Below are positions 1 to 10,331 of a stretch of 64,000 nucleotides of DNA, piece by piece (within the stretch, counting starts at the first letter, position 1; each line of letters begins with the position of its first letter). A model generated the notes under the pieces. It saw nothing but the letters and a program-made list of their open reading frames with translations, did not search any database and had not been told where the DNA came from. This stretch comes from Bacillus tuaregi (lineage in GTDB: Bacteria > Bacillota > Bacilli > Bacillales > Cytobacillaceae). The stretch is taken from positions 2,000,462 through 2,064,461 of the forward strand of contig NZ_LT629731.1 of assembly GCF_900104575.1 (NCBI RefSeq), given 5' to 3'. The position numbers and the translations under genes were made by a program.

Positions 1-1
1 G

Positions 2-1192
<1,191 letters not shown>

Positions 1193-1309
1193 TCGCTACT
1201 CAGCAATTCCACTAGTCGTGACAAATATTCTCTCGCTTTAAATCATTACGCTTTATGTATATAATATTAAAATGTGTTTTGATAGTTCACGGGTAAGGAG
1301 AAGAGATAA

Positions 1310-1882
1310 TTGGCACAGTTATTCTTTAAATATGGAGCAATGAATTCAGGTAAATCGATTGAAATCATTAAGGTGGCACATAATTATGAGGAGCAGAATA
1401 AGCATGTGATGATTTTTACTTCAGCACTTGATGATCGATATAAATCAGGTTTTGTATCCTCTAGAGTGGGGCTGCAGCGGGAAGCTACCCCTATTTATGA
1501 AGAGACAAATATTTTTTCTGTTGTTAGCGAATCCTCTTTGCGATTAAGCTGCGTGCTGGTTGATGAAGTGCAATTTGTCTCCAAGGACCATGTTCTGCAA
1601 ATGGCCAGAATTGTGGATGAACTCGACATCCCTGTAATGGGATTTGGCTTGAAAAATGACTTCCAAAATGAATTATTTGAAGGCAGCAAATATATGCTCC
1701 TTTATGCAGATAAAATTGAAGAAATGAAAACCATCTGTTGGTTTTGCGAGAAAAAGGCGATTATGGCTTTACGAGTAGATGAATATAATAAGCCGGTTCG
1801 GGAGGGCAGTCAAATTCACATTGGTGGTAATGACAGCTATTATCCAGTTTGCCGCAAGCACCACAAGCAACCGCCATTATGA
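1310..1882 (+). CDS. tdk: Thymidine kinase
   Basis: Type II thymidine kinase of 190 residues, the usual bacterial length. It phosphorylates thymidine (and deoxyuridine) with ATP in pyrimidine salvage. The P-loop GAMNSGKS is at residues 9-16 and the DEVQF Walker B motif at about 85-89. The zinc-binding CWFC (from residue 143) and C-terminal CRKHH supply the structural zinc site. The TTG start at 1310 is chosen because AAGGAGAAG precedes it at good spacing and the protein then begins MAQLFF, as in homologues. In many Bacillaceae tdk lies near rpmE and prfA; neither neighbour is seen here. Confidence 0.96.
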   Translation: MAQLFFKYGAMNSGKSIEIIKVAHNYEEQNKHVMIFTSALDDRYKSGFVSSRVGLQREATPIYEETNIFSVVSESSLRLSCVLVDEVQFVSKDHVLQMARIVDELDIPVMGFGLKNDFQNELFEGSKYMLLYADKIEEMKTICWFCEKKAIMALRVDEYNKPVREGSQIHIGGNDSYYPVCRKHHKQPPL

Positions 1883-1930
1883 TTTAAATGTATTCAACAT
1901 CGTTTTAAGGCTTAATTGGATAAAGGAAAA

Positions 1931-1961
1931 GTTGTCAGAACTAGGGCTGAGTTCTGACAAC
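1931..1961. terminator. Inverted repeat between tdk and the cyclophilin gene
   Basis: GTTGTCAGAAC and GTTCTGACAAC form a perfect 11-bp stem with a 9-base loop just past tdk. There is no clear T-run on the + strand, so it may be a weak or factor-dependent terminator or simply an inverted repeat. Confidence 0.4.
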
Positions 1962-2073
1962 TGCCAACGGAAAAAACCGCAAACTGTCACAATAAACGAT
2001 CATCCCAGAACAAACAACTCTTCCCATCAATTCTCCAACTTTGCTATGATACATACGAGGAGGTAGAAGATAT

Positions 2074-2730
2074 ATGTTATCACGTACGAAACTATTCTAT
2101 TTTATTTTTACAGCCATTCTAGCAGCTTTACTAATGACTAGCTGCGGAACTCAAGCAGAGAATGAACAATCGGCCGAAAATAAGGAAAGAAACGATTATT
2201 CATCAGAGGTTGCGGAAAATCCTATTGTGACCATAACGATGGAAAACGACGAAAAGATCGTACTAGAATTGGAGCCAAAGGTTGCGCCCAATACGGTTGC
2301 CAATTTTATTTCTTTGGTGGAGCAGGGCTATTATGATGGACTGATTTTCCATCGCGTCATCCCTGATTTTATGATTCAAGGGGGAGACCCGGAAGGTACT
2401 GGTACAGGTGGACCTGGTTATACCATTGCAGGAGAATTTACCTCAAACGGATTTGAAAACAACCTAACGCATGAACGCGGAGTGATTAGCATGGCGCGGA
2501 CTGGTGATCCTGATTCGGCTGGATCGCAATTTTTCATCATGACGAAGGAATCGCCGCATCTTGATGGTGAATATACCGCTTTTGGTAAAGTGATTGAGGG
2601 AATGGAAACAGTTGATAAAATTGTTTCAGCTGAGCGAAACAGTGCGGACAAGCCATTAGAGGATCAGAAAATGAAATCCGTAACAGTGGATACAAAGAGT
2701 TATGATTATCCTGATCCAGTAAAGCAATAA
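2074..2730 (+). CDS. Lipoprotein cyclophilin (peptidyl-prolyl cis-trans isomerase)
   Basis: A 218-residue protein with an N-terminal membrane segment and lipobox LMTSC at residues 20-24, so a lipoprotein held on the outer face of the membrane. A short polar linker is followed by a complete cyclophilin domain from about residue 48. [15 protein letters not shown] carries the catalytic arginine, and GSQFFI and the LDGEYTAFG segment complete the active site. It should catalyse proline isomerisation in exported proteins. A GAGGAGG ribosome site sits nine bases before the ATG. It looks monocistronic. Confidence 0.93.
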   Translation: MLSRTKLFYFIFTAILAALLMTSCGTQAENEQSAENKERNDYSSEVAENPIVTITMENDEKIVLELEPKVAPNTVANFISLVEQGYYDGLIFHRVIPDFMIQGGDPEGTGTGGPGYTIAGEFTSNGFENNLTHERGVISMARTGDPDSAGSQFFIMTKESPHLDGEYTAFGKVIEGMETVDKIVSAERNSADKPLEDQKMKSVTVDTKSYDYPDPVKQ

Positions 2731-2737
2731 GTAATTA

Positions 2738-2787
2738 CCTGTCTATCGGGCGTCCTTAGTGACGTCAAATGGGCAGTTTTTTTTATA
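2738..2787 (+). terminator. Possible terminator after the cyclophilin gene
   Basis: A bulged hairpin (CTGTC...CGTC pairing with GACG...GGCAG) is followed by eight T residues from about 2777. The stem is imperfect, so confidence is moderate. Confidence 0.4.
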
Positions 2788-2869
2788 TATAAATAGACAA
2801 TGTACCCAAACAAACACTACAGCGTATAGTAACTTCTGTGTGAGAATATTTCGAAAGGAAGGAAGTACA

Positions 2870-2998
2870 ATGGCAAATCTTCAAATCAATCAACAAGGTA
2901 AAACCCATTCAGAAAATGAATTTAAAGTTGTTAAAGTGAATCTAACAAATCCATCGGAAAGTATTTATGCTGTATGCACACCAATCAATTTGAAGTAA
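2870..2998 (+). CDS. Small hypothetical protein, 42 residues
   Basis: I do not recognise this protein. The ATG at 2870 is preceded by AAAGGAAGGAAG at ideal spacing, and a strong terminator follows 19 bases after the stop, so it looks like an independent transcription unit. The product is short and hydrophilic (MANLQINQQGKTHSEN at the start) with one cysteine near the C-terminus and no membrane segment. A longer in-frame reading starting near 2759 lacks a ribosome site. Function unknown. Confidence 0.6.
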   Translation: MANLQINQQGKTHSENEFKVVKVNLTNPSESIYAVCTPINLK

Positions 2999-3016
2999 TT
3001 CATGCAGCAATAGAAT

Positions 3017-3061
3017 AACCATCTCTCCCAAGCTGTACTTTAGGATGAGATGGTTATTTTT
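3017..3061 (+). terminator. Rho-independent terminator
   Basis: AACCATCTC and GAGATGGTT form a 9-bp stem followed by ATTTTT. It closes the 42-residue gene and faces the convergent carboxypeptidase gene. Confidence 0.75.
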
Positions 3062-3069
3062 CATGATAA

Positions 3070-4080
3070 TTATGGATTCATTTGCCTCTCAAGAGCTTTG
3101 GCAGCTAAGAATAAGCCAACCATTTTATTTCTTTCCCAAATGTCGGGAAACTCGTCAATCGGAAGGCTGCTGTCTTCGATCAATTGACCAATTTCAACCG
3201 TAAAAGCGGGTTTAGCAAACTCCTCGATGAACCAATCTGTATATCCTCCGCCCTGTTGATGGGATTTGGGCTCTTCAATGGGATATCTAGTTAGTTCAGA
3301 GACTTTTTCAGCGATTGAATAATAATCCTTCATAAACTCTGTTGTATGAGTGATTCCCCATTGGTGATAGCCCCAAAAAATCATATTTCCAGAGGAATGG
3401 TACGAAACGGCGATTTCTGGCATTACCTCGTACGTGAAATCGACAAGAGCTCTAACCTCGTCAGCTTCGAGCGGTCGGGTACCTTTGTAAAATTGGTAGC
3501 TTGGCTTTGAGTGAACTCCTTTTAAATAAGACCAATTTGCAGGATACTGCCGATTTAAATCAATCCCTGATAAATTGGCTTTCCATCTGTTAAAATTCAA
3601 AGAGCCCTGGTTCATTTCAATGAGAAAAGGATGAAGGATGTCAGGTGTAGCTTGGAGACCCCATTGCTGGAGTGACACTCCATCTGGATTGACCATCGGA
3701 ACAAACCAAATCGAAACCTTATCTAATACTTTAGAATGAAAACCTTCTACAGTTTGCTGGTTGTCATAGGCAGCTGCATAGGTTTCAATCATCTTCATTA
3801 ATAGAGTACTCGTTAACCATTCACGGGCATGGTGTGCACCATTCATTAGAATCGTTGTTTCACCTTGACCAAGTTTAATTCCCCATACTTCTCTTCCAAA
3901 GGAGGTCGTAGTTAAGGACTTGTATGTGATTAGGTCAGGATGTTTTGTAGCAAGCTCTACCATATCCTGTGATAAAGCTTCATATGTATAGATTTTCTCA
4001 GCCTCCACAATCTCGGCCTTTCCTATTGTCGGAAAGAAGGTGAGCCATAAAGGAATAAGTAAGTAGGTAAGCTTCCGCAT
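3070..4080 (-). CDS. Secreted M14 zinc carboxypeptidase
   Basis: 336 residues with an N-terminal signal peptide (MRKLTYLLIPLWLTFF, cleavage probably after GKA). The zinc ligands are visible in HHAREW (HxxE, about residues 83-87) and in VSYHSSGN further on. The catalytic glutamate is in FTVEIGQ near the C-terminus. These are the hallmarks of the M14 metallocarboxypeptidases. Several Bacillus members cleave peptidoglycan stem peptides (gamma-D-glutamyl-meso-DAP, MpaA/ENP type), but the sequence alone does not settle the substrate. It is transcribed towards the 42-residue gene and separated from it by a terminator. Confidence 0.9.
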   Translation of the reverse strand: MRKLTYLLIPLWLTFFPTIGKAEIVEAEKIYTYEALSQDMVELATKHPDLITYKSLTTTSFGREVWGIKLGQGETTILMNGAHHAREWLTSTLLMKMIETYAAAYDNQQTVEGFHSKVLDKVSIWFVPMVNPDGVSLQQWGLQATPDILHPFLIEMNQGSLNFNRWKANLSGIDLNRQYPANWSYLKGVHSKPSYQFYKGTRPLEADEVRALVDFTYEVMPEIAVSYHSSGNMIFWGYHQWGITHTTEFMKDYYSIAEKVSELTRYPIEEPKSHQQGGGYTDWFIEEFAKPAFTVEIGQLIEDSSLPIDEFPDIWERNKMVGLFLAAKALERQMNP

Positions 4081-4183
4081 TATGTACTTCCTCTTTTTAA
4101 TAGATAGTGTGGATAATTGAGATGTTTTTCATGAACAAATTTTGTGATTTTTACAATCGGTGTGTGTATTCTAAAAGAAAAAC

Positions 4184-4211
4184 AAAAACCACTCTATACA
4201 GAATGGTTTTT
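4184..4211 (-). terminator. Terminator reading leftward
   Basis: AAAAACCA and TGGTTTTT pair around a 12-base loop. On the minus strand the second arm runs into GTTTTT. It overlaps the stop codon of the decayed YczE-like gene and would end its transcript. Confidence 0.55.
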
Positions 4212-4448
4212 ATCTGCTTGACGATAAGAGGAAAAAATAGTTGGTCCTAGTAGGCTGTCTAACACTTTTTCCGTTTTCGGCATAAAGAAATTTAAAAGGA
4301 GACCTCCTAAGCATACGGTTAATAACATTCCAATGCCGATGGGTCCATGGAATAGGATGGCCAATATCAAGAAAACGAGATAGATGATGGTTCTTGAAAA
4401 AAATAGACTGATTCGCGTTAATTCCTTTATGATTAAGGTTGAAAATAA
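4194..4448 (-). pseudogene. Remnant of a YczE/YitT-type membrane protein (C-terminal third)
   Basis: On the minus strand the frame from 4448 down to the TAG at 4194-4196 reads about 84 residues, including IYLVFLILAILFHGPIG and LGGLLLNFFMPK. This resembles the C-terminal end of YczE-type membrane proteins, which are about 210 residues long. There is no start codon with a ribosome site, and the frame closes at TGA (complement of 4449-4451), so roughly the first 120-130 residues are missing. I read it as a deletion remnant. The sequence to its left still carries a working-looking terminator. The family assignment rests on remembered motifs. Confidence 0.6.
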
Positions 4449-4584
4449 TCATTCTAATCATGTTGCACTAGAGGGGTTTTCTGAAGGAAAAATAGAAACC
4501 ATCTATCATCTTTTACAGAAAGTAAGAAAGAATATCGAAAAAGACTGGGAATTTGTCAAAAAAGGAAACAAGAGAAAATATTAA
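4429..4584 (+). CDS. Possible 51-residue protein upstream of paiA
   Basis: A short frame (MIKVENNHSNHVAL at the start, charged C-terminus VKKGNKRKY) ends 20 bases before paiA. It has no convincing ribosome site, and its first codons overlap the YczE remnant on the other strand. The amphipathic middle (IETIYHLLQKVRKNI) looks like a real helix. It may be a fusion frame created when the neighbouring gene was deleted. Weak call; I do not recognise a family. Confidence 0.3.
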   Translation: MIKVENNHSNHVALEGFSEGKIETIYHLLQKVRKNIEKDWEFVKKGNKRKY

Positions 4585-4604
4585 TAGACGGAGGGGACCG
4601 ATAG

Positions 4605-5120
<516 letters not shown>

Positions 5121-5198
5121 TCGCTTTTTATAGATCGATTTGTTTGACTAACAAAAACTAATTAGACTGCACAACACAAAAAAGGAGGGACTCAAACC

Positions 5199-6047
5199 TT
5201 GATATACATAGGCCTTGCAGGCTGGGGCGATCATGATTCCCTTTACCGTGACGGCATTAGACAGCGGGATAAATTAGCGCAGTACAGTAGCCATTTTCCA
5301 ATAGTTGAAGTGGATTCTTCTTTTTACGCGATTTCACCGCTTCGAAATGTGGAAAAATGGGTCAGTGAGACACCGGAAAATTTCCGCTTTGTGGTGAAAG
5401 CCTATCAGGGGATGACGAAGCATCGGCGGGGAAAGGATATTCCTTTTACCAGCGTCACAGAGATGTTTGATGCCTTTAAAGCTTCCTTGAAGCCCTATCA
5501 GGAAACAAATAAATTAGCGATGGTCCTGTTTCAATTTCCGCCCTGGTTTCATTGCCGGAAGGAGAATGTGGCCTATATCAGATCCTGCAGGAAAATGATG
5601 GAGGATATTCCCGTAGCTCTTGAGTTTCGCCATCAATCCTGGTATAGCGATGCTTATCGGGAGGGTACGTTACGCTTTATGAAGGAGGAGGGCTGGATTC
5701 ATTCAATTGCAGATGAACCGCAATCAGGAGAAGGCTCCGTTCCACTCGTACCTACTGCAACAGATTCCAATTTGACTTTAGTACGTATGCATGGCAGAAA
5801 CACACAGGGCTGGAACAAGCAGGAGGGGGTCGACTGGCGTGAGGTTCGCTTTTTGTATAAGTATAACGAGTCAGAGCTACTGGAGATGCAGCAGGTTCTA
5901 CAGCAATTGTCCCAGCAAACAAAGGATATCTACGTCATTTTTAACAACAACTCCGGTGGAGACGCAGCCTCTAACGCCAAAGAATTCCAGCAGCTTTTAG
6001 GTATCGAATATGAAGGACTAGCTCCAAAACAGCTTGGGTTATTTTAG
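5199..6047 (+). CDS. DUF72 (YecE-like) protein
   Basis: A 282-residue TIM-barrel protein of the DUF72 family. The N-terminal YIGLAGWGDHD and the segments VEVDSSFYAI, FRFVVKAYQGMTKHRR, ALEFRHQSWY and YVIFNNNSGGDAASNA are typical. The biochemical role of the family is not established. The start is TTG at 5199, preceded by AAAGGAGGG. It has its own short spacer after paiA and looks monocistronic. Confidence 0.9.
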   Translation: MIYIGLAGWGDHDSLYRDGIRQRDKLAQYSSHFPIVEVDSSFYAISPLRNVEKWVSETPENFRFVVKAYQGMTKHRRGKDIPFTSVTEMFDAFKASLKPYQETNKLAMVLFQFPPWFHCRKENVAYIRSCRKMMEDIPVALEFRHQSWYSDAYREGTLRFMKEEGWIHSIADEPQSGEGSVPLVPTATDSNLTLVRMHGRNTQGWNKQEGVDWREVRFLYKYNESELLEMQQVLQQLSQQTKDIYVIFNNNSGGDAASNAKEFQQLLGIEYEGLAPKQLGLF

Positions 6048-6096
6048 GTGTCTACACCAAAAAAACAAAATAACGCAAACTGTCCATTTACGGTGC

Positions 6097-6111
6097 CTGA
6101 CACCGATTGTA
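6097..6111. repeat. Short palindrome CGGTG-N5-CACCG
   Basis: A small palindrome in the spacer after the DUF72 gene (TTTACGGTGCCTGACACCG). This motif is common between genes in Bacillaceae as a dispersed repeat. Its function is unknown and it lacks a T-run. Confidence 0.35.
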
Positions 6112-6185
6112 CAACTGTTTGGATTGAATGAATGCCCACTTTTTTGGGAATAAATGAAAGGAAACTATATTTAGGGGGTATTGTC

Positions 6186-6461
6186 ATGGAAAAGATTGAA
6201 GTGGGAGAGGTTTTTACGATTACGGATGAAAATGATGAAGAGCTGGAAGTCGAAGTGCTAGCTTCCATGAATATTGAAGGGACCGACTATGTGGCCGTTG
6301 CTTTTGCGGAGGATGTCCGTGAAGAAAGTGATGAGGATATTGATATTTTCTTCATGAAAGTCGACCAGGATGGTGATTTTTCAGCAATTGATAGTGAAAA
6401 CGAATTTGACAAGGTTTCGGCAGCCTTTGATGAAATCATGGAGGATGACGACGAGGAATAA
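6186..6461 (+). CDS. DUF1292 acidic protein
   Basis: 91 residues, very acidic, ending EIMEDDDEE. DUF1292 (YrzB-like) proteins are small and of unknown function in Firmicutes. The ATG at 6186 is chosen because GGGGGT lies eight bases upstream and the protein then starts MEKIEVGEVFTITDENDEE, matching the family start. An in-frame extension to about 6132 has no ribosome site. A bidirectional terminator follows. Confidence 0.85.
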   Translation: MEKIEVGEVFTITDENDEELEVEVLASMNIEGTDYVAVAFAEDVREESDEDIDIFFMKVDQDGDFSAIDSENEFDKVSAAFDEIMEDDDEE

Positions 6462-6490
6462 CAACATTCAGTAAAATCTACTGTTGTATA

Positions 6491-6537
6491 AAATAGAGTA
6501 GGCGCGTGTATAATGATGCGCCTGCTCTATTTTTTTA
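6491..6537. terminator. Bidirectional terminator
   Basis: AAATAGAGTAGGCGC pairs with GCGCCTGCTCTATTT (one mismatch) and runs into T7 on the + strand. The minus strand also ends in TTTT. It serves both the DUF1292 gene and the convergent AraC gene. Confidence 0.8.
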
Positions 6538-6552
6538 CGTAAAAGTTCATCC

Positions 6553-7410
6553 CTAATATTTATAGATAACCGGAGCGTTTCCAATGCTTTTATAATGCTT
6601 CGGTGTCATGCCGTATTTATTTTTAAACAGAGCGATAAAATGTGATATATTTTCGTATCCCAGCTCGTATGCTACTTCCGTTACATTATGGAGCTTTAGC
6701 AACTCCTTTGCTTGCAGCATTTTAAGGTTTGTTATGTATTCCTTTGGGGTTAGACCGACCACCTTTTTAAAAGAATTACAGAAATTGGTCTCGGACATGT
6801 AGATGTCTGAGGCAAGCTGTTTAATACTGATGGGCTGTTTAATATTTTCTTTTATGTATTTGATTGTTTGAAAGATGGGATGATCCTGCTCTATATTAAT
6901 AATTTGATGAACACCTTTGATCTGAACTAAATGATAGACAAGCTCCTGTGCGTAAAGGTCAATGAGAAACTCCTTATTTTTTTCTGCCTTAGTTGAAATA
7001 TCCATCAGTTTATCCAAGCTTTTCCCGAGCAGATGAGTGATGGTTCCCAGGAAAAATCTGTCCTCCAATAGAGCATCATAATCCGCTTCAAAATCTAAGC
7101 TAATCTTTTCCGTTACTCCTTTTAAAAGGGTATCGTTGAGCTCGAAGACAAGCGCCTTTGTCGAGGTATCAATATTCATATGGACATTTGAATGGGGTGG
7201 AAGGAGGATAAATTGTCCAGGCTGATAGGTAAACTGAATGTCTTCATTAACGGATACATGCTTCCGGCCATCAAGAATGGTACAAAGTCTTGTGTATTCG
7301 TAGGTTTTGTAATCGCAGTCCATAGGAGAAAGGTCATAAAATAATATTTTCATATAATCTGTTTCTAAGCCATCTGCTAATTCTACATCTCGTTTAAAAT
7401 TAGTCAGCAT
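6553..7410 (-). CDS. AraC-family transcriptional regulator
   Basis: 285 residues. The N-terminal 150 residues form a cupin-like ligand domain (YQPGQFILLPPHSNVHM). The C-terminal 100 carry the paired helix-turn-helix of AraC proteins (SIKQLASDIYMSETNFCNSFKKVVG and the EVAYELGYENISHFIALFKNKYGMTPKHY signature). It is divergent from the ferredoxin-AOR operon with a 225-bp shared spacer, so it is the obvious candidate regulator of that operon. The ligand is unknown; an aldehyde or related metabolite is a guess from context. Confidence 0.88.
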   Translation of the reverse strand: MLTNFKRDVELADGLETDYMKILFYDLSPMDCDYKTYEYTRLCTILDGRKHVSVNEDIQFTYQPGQFILLPPHSNVHMNIDTSTKALVFELNDTLLKGVTEKISLDFEADYDALLEDRFFLGTITHLLGKSLDKLMDISTKAEKNKEFLIDLYAQELVYHLVQIKGVHQIINIEQDHPIFQTIKYIKENIKQPISIKQLASDIYMSETNFCNSFKKVVGLTPKEYITNLKMLQAKELLKLHNVTEVAYELGYENISHFIALFKNKYGMTPKHYKSIGNAPVIYKY

Positions 7411-7601
7411 TCCATAAACACCTCAAAATCTTTTATTTGATGGTCCTGTTGTATACTGCTATCGTACTACTTGCACCAATTTTTGGATATGGATAAATAT
7501 TGACAAAAAATAGCATTACTTTTTAAAGAAGTTTGTTAGTTTTTTCACAAAATTAATATTAAAGTTAAATAGAGGTAATATTATGTAATTTGAGGAGGTG
7601 T

Positions 7602-7626
7602 AACTGGCATCGCGATTGCGGTAACC
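7602..7626 (+). promoter_or_regulatory. Hairpin between a strong SD and the ferredoxin start
   Basis: CTGG...CCAG with an inner CGC-GATT-GCG stem lies between GAGGAGGTG (7592-7600) and the ATG at 7636. The strong Shine-Dalgarno has no usable start codon at normal distance, while the ATG has only AGGAT before it. The hairpin could bring the two together or control initiation. It also matches GG-N10-GC by chance (see rejected items). Confidence 0.35.
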
Positions 7627-7635
7627 AGGATAATC

Positions 7636-8115
7636 ATGAGTAAAATATTAACGATTTCTCCTGAAAAATGCACGAACTGTCGCAGCTGTGAGCTGATTTG
7701 CTCGTTTAACAAAACAGGTGAATTCAATCCGAGGGAAGCTGCTGTACATGTACTCTTTTATGAAGAGGCTGCTATATCTGTCCCTGTCATGTGTATGCAG
7801 TGTGAAGACCCATCCTGTATGAAGGTGTGCCCTGTTAATGCATTTTCGAGAGATGAAAGCGGCGCAGTGGTCTCAAATCCAGACAAATGTATTGTATGTA
7901 AAATGTGTATCAGTGCCTGTCCGTTTGGGAATATTTCCTTCAATTCTGTCAAAAAGGAAATTGTCAAATGTGATCTATGCGGTGGGGATCCAAATTGTGC
8001 AAAGGTCTGTTTAGCAGGAGCCATTCAGTATGTCGATGGTTCAACAGGTAACATTCATAAGAAAAGAGTCATCGCAGAAAAATTTAAGGATTTGTTTGCA
8101 GAGGTGAATAGTTGA
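7636..8115 (+). CDS. Polyferredoxin electron carrier of the AOR operon
   Basis: 159 residues with cysteine clusters [35 protein letters not shown] and [14 protein letters not shown]. This pattern belongs to DMSO-reductase-type ferredoxin subunits (HycB/DmsB-like), which bind up to four [4Fe-4S] clusters. The stop overlaps the start of the AOR gene by one base, so the two are translationally coupled. It most likely takes electrons from the AOR and passes them to the membrane hydrogenase or to free ferredoxin. The assignment as redox partner is inferred from operon position; similar small ferredoxins accompany AOR in Aromatoleum-type operons. Confidence 0.9.
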   Translation: MSKILTISPEKCTNCRSCELICSFNKTGEFNPREAAVHVLFYEEAAISVPVMCMQCEDPSCMKVCPVNAFSRDESGAVVSNPDKCIVCKMCISACPFGNISFNSVKKEIVKCDLCGGDPNCAKVCLAGAIQYVDGSTGNIHKKRVIAEKFKDLFAEVNS

Positions 8116-9917
8116 TGAACGGCTGGAAGGGAAAGCTCATAAGAGTCAATTTAATAAATGAAACCATTACAACGGAAGCACTGGATTTTCGGGAAGCAAA
8201 GCAATATCTTGGAGGCAGGGGTCTAGGGACCAAACTTTACATAAACGAAGTGGATCCAAAGGTAGACCCGCTTAGTCCTGAAAACAATCTCATCTTTATG
8301 ACGGGACCGTTAACAGGTACTACAGCCACTTCGGCCGGAAGGTATGAGGTGGTAACGAAAGCGCCTTTGACAGGCACAATCGGGGCTAGTAACTCCGGAG
8401 GCTATTTCGGTCCCGAATTGAAATATGCAGGCTACGATGGCATCATTTTTGAAGGAAAAGCGAAAAAGCCAATCTATCTTTATATTAATGATGACCATAT
8501 CGAATTAAGGGATGCCAGCCATTTGTGGGGCAAGGAAGTACCGCAAACAACAGATGAGCTGTTAAAAGAAACGGATGAGGATGCGAGAGTTGCCTGTATC
8601 GGACCTGCAGGTGAAAGGCTTGTCCTGTTTGCAACGATTATGAATGATAAAACAAGAGCAGCAGGACGTTCTGGGCTTGGTGCTGTCATGGGCTCCAAAA
8701 ATCTAAAGGCTATTGTGGCGAAAGGTACAAGATCGGTAACGGCCGCCATGCCTAAGGAGTTTATGGATGCCTGCATGGATTCACTTGTGAAAATTAAAGA
8801 AAACCCTGTCACTGGTGCTGGACTTTCAGCCTACGGCACAGAGATTCTCGTGAATATCCTAAATGAGTCAGGTGGACTCCCAACAAGAAACTGGCAGGAA
8901 TCGGTATTCGATAAGGCAGATGATATCGGCGGTGAAACGTTGGCTGATAAATATTTGATTCGGAACAGAGGCTGCTTTGACTGCGCGATTGGCTGTGGCA
9001 GGGTAACTAAGCTCGAGCGATCTAAGTACACTGATTTTGGAGAAGGACCAGAATATGAAGCAGGCTGGGCATTTGGAGCTTCCTGCGGTGTAAGTGATCT
9101 GCAGGCAGTCTGTGAAGCCAACTTCCTTTGTAATGAGCTAGGCATGGATCCGATTACCATGGGTTCAACGATTGCCTGTGCAATGGAATTATATGAAAAG
9201 GGCTTTGCAACGAAAAAGGATATGGGAAGAAATCTATTATTCGGCGATTCGGATGCCATTGTCGAGTTGACGAGAATGACTGGTTACAGGGAAGGCTTCG
9301 GGGACAAGCTGGCCTTAGGCTCTTATAGAATGGCAGAGGAATTTGGTCATCCAGAGCTTTCAATGACGGTTAAAAAACAAGAAATGCCTGCTTATGATGG
9401 ACGTGCCCTACAGGGGATGGGACTGGAATATGCTACTTCCAATCGTGGCGGCTGTCATGTGCGCGGTTATTTAACCTCTCCTGAGATTCTTGGTTTGCCT
9501 GTCAAAATGGATCCACTTGTCACTGAAGGAAAGCCTGCGATGCTTAAGACCTTCCAGGATCTTACGGCTGTTGTCGATTCGGTTGGAATGTGCCTGTTTG
9601 TCACATTTGCCATCGGGTTGCCAGAGATCTCCGAAATGCTTAGAACCTGTACGGGCATTGATTATAGTGATGAAGAGGTCCTTCAAGCAGGAGAAAGAAT
9701 TTGGAATCTAGAAAAACTGATCAATATGGAGAACGGGTTCTCGAAAAAGGATGACACGCTGCCTCCAAGACTATTAAAAGAACCAATTACCAAGGGACCT
9801 GCTAAAGGGAAGGTAACTGAGCTGGATACGATGCTTCCTGAATACTATTCCTTAAGAGGATGGGATGAGGAAGGGGTACCGTCAGAAGATAAAAAAGAAG
9901 AGCTTTCGCTATCTTAA
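8115..9917 (+). CDS. aor: Aldehyde:ferredoxin oxidoreductase (tungstopterin AOR)
   Basis: 600 residues, the normal AOR length. It oxidises aldehydes to carboxylic acids with ferredoxin as acceptor, using a bis-tungstopterin and one [4Fe-4S] cluster. The N-terminal domain keeps [11 protein letters not shown] and the GPLTGT and [14 protein letters not shown] segments. The cluster cysteines are in [11 protein letters not shown] (C-x2-C-x3-C at about 290) with a fourth in VGMCLF near 495. The ATG at 8115 overlaps the ferredoxin TGA and has GAGGTG eight bases upstream; a TTG three bases earlier is less likely. Neighbours (ferredoxin, MoaD-like, hydrogenase) point to an electron route from aldehyde to protons. 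Substrate aldehyde unknown. Confidence 0.94.
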   Translation: MNGWKGKLIRVNLINETITTEALDFREAKQYLGGRGLGTKLYINEVDPKVDPLSPENNLIFMTGPLTGTTATSAGRYEVVTKAPLTGTIGASNSGGYFGPELKYAGYDGIIFEGKAKKPIYLYINDDHIELRDASHLWGKEVPQTTDELLKETDEDARVACIGPAGERLVLFATIMNDKTRAAGRSGLGAVMGSKNLKAIVAKGTRSVTAAMPKEFMDACMDSLVKIKENPVTGAGLSAYGTEILVNILNESGGLPTRNWQESVFDKADDIGGETLADKYLIRNRGCFDCAIGCGRVTKLERSKYTDFGEGPEYEAGWAFGASCGVSDLQAVCEANFLCNELGMDPITMGSTIACAMELYEKGFATKKDMGRNLLFGDSDAIVELTRMTGYREGFGDKLALGSYRMAEEFGHPELSMTVKKQEMPAYDGRALQGMGLEYATSNRGGCHVRGYLTSPEILGLPVKMDPLVTEGKPAMLKTFQDLTAVVDSVGMCLFVTFAIGLPEISEMLRTCTGIDYSDEEVLQAGERIWNLEKLINMENGFSKKDDTLPPRLLKEPITKGPAKGKVTELDTMLPEYYSLRGWDEEGVPSEDKKEELSLS

Positions 9918-9973
9918 GTGAATTATTTCACATATATAATGAGAGATTAGTAGCCATACAGTTTTTTGAAAAA

Positions 9974-10024
9974 TTGAATCCCGGCAGGTGTGTAACACAA
10001 ATGAGCTTGCCGGTGTATTCAATC
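9974..10024 (+). promoter_or_regulatory. Stem-loop leader before the MoaD-like gene
   Basis: ATTGAAT...CCGGCA pairs with TGCCGG...ATTCAAT around a 24-base interior that itself contains GTGT/AACAC. It ends 14 bases before the start codon at 10039, just ahead of the AGGTGA ribosome site. It has no T-run, so it looks like a processing or translational control structure rather than a terminator. Confidence 0.4.
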
Positions 10025-10038
10025 TTAGGTGATGCGAA

Positions 10039-10308
10039 ATGATGATTAAGTTTTTTGCTTATGTGCGTGATTACACTCACAAGAAAGTAATAGAAATGGA
10101 GCCGTGTGAAACGGTTGAAGAGCTTTTGAAGGTTCTTTCCAGCCGATACGGGAAGCCATTTAAGACAAACGTCTTTCCGGATAATAAACTTAGTGATGAA
10201 ATGATCATTCTAGTAAATGGACGGCATATCGATCATTGTGACGGGGTTCATACAAAATTAATGGATGAGGATGTTATTTGTATAATTCCAGTTGTTGCAG
10301 GAGGTTGA
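10039..10308 (+). CDS. MoaD/ThiS-like sulfur carrier (AOR operon)
   Basis: 89 residues with a ubiquitin-like beta-grasp profile and the obligatory C-terminal diglycine (IIPVVAGG). MoaD-type proteins are activated at the C-terminus by a MoeB/ThiF enzyme and carry the sulfur for molybdopterin. Such paralogues are typical of AOR gene clusters (AorD type). The likely E1 partner is encoded at 20463, beyond the hydrogenase genes. AGGTGATG precedes the ATG. A terminator lies right at its stop codon, so transcription into the hydrogenase genes is at least partly separated. Confidence 0.88.
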   Translation: MMIKFFAYVRDYTHKKVIEMEPCETVEELLKVLSSRYGKPFKTNVFPDNKLSDEMIILVNGRHIDHCDGVHTKLMDEDVICIIPVVAGG

Positions 10309-10331
10309 TGGCGATCAACCTTTTCTTTTTT
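10303..10331 (+). terminator. Terminator between the AOR and hydrogenase genes
   Basis: GGTTGAT-GGCG-ATCAACC overlaps the stop of the MoaD-like gene and runs into TTTTCTTTTTT. The 7-bp stem with a good T tract should end most AOR transcripts or act as an attenuator. Confidence 0.75.

Noticed and set aside
1779-2066. 95-residue frame between tdk and the cyclophilin gene
   Set aside because: Overlaps the end of tdk out of frame, contains an inverted repeat, and lacks a ribosome site.
4210-4461. 83-residue minus-strand frame near 4.3 kb
   Set aside because: It is a shifted reading of the YczE-type remnant; the conserved residues are in the other frame.
7605-7620. Sigma-54-like TGGCATCGCGATTGCG before the ferredoxin gene
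   Set aside because: GG-N10-GC matches, but transcription would start about 7631, too close to the ATG at 7636 to leave a ribosome site, and the nearby regulator is AraC-type rather than a sigma-54 activator.
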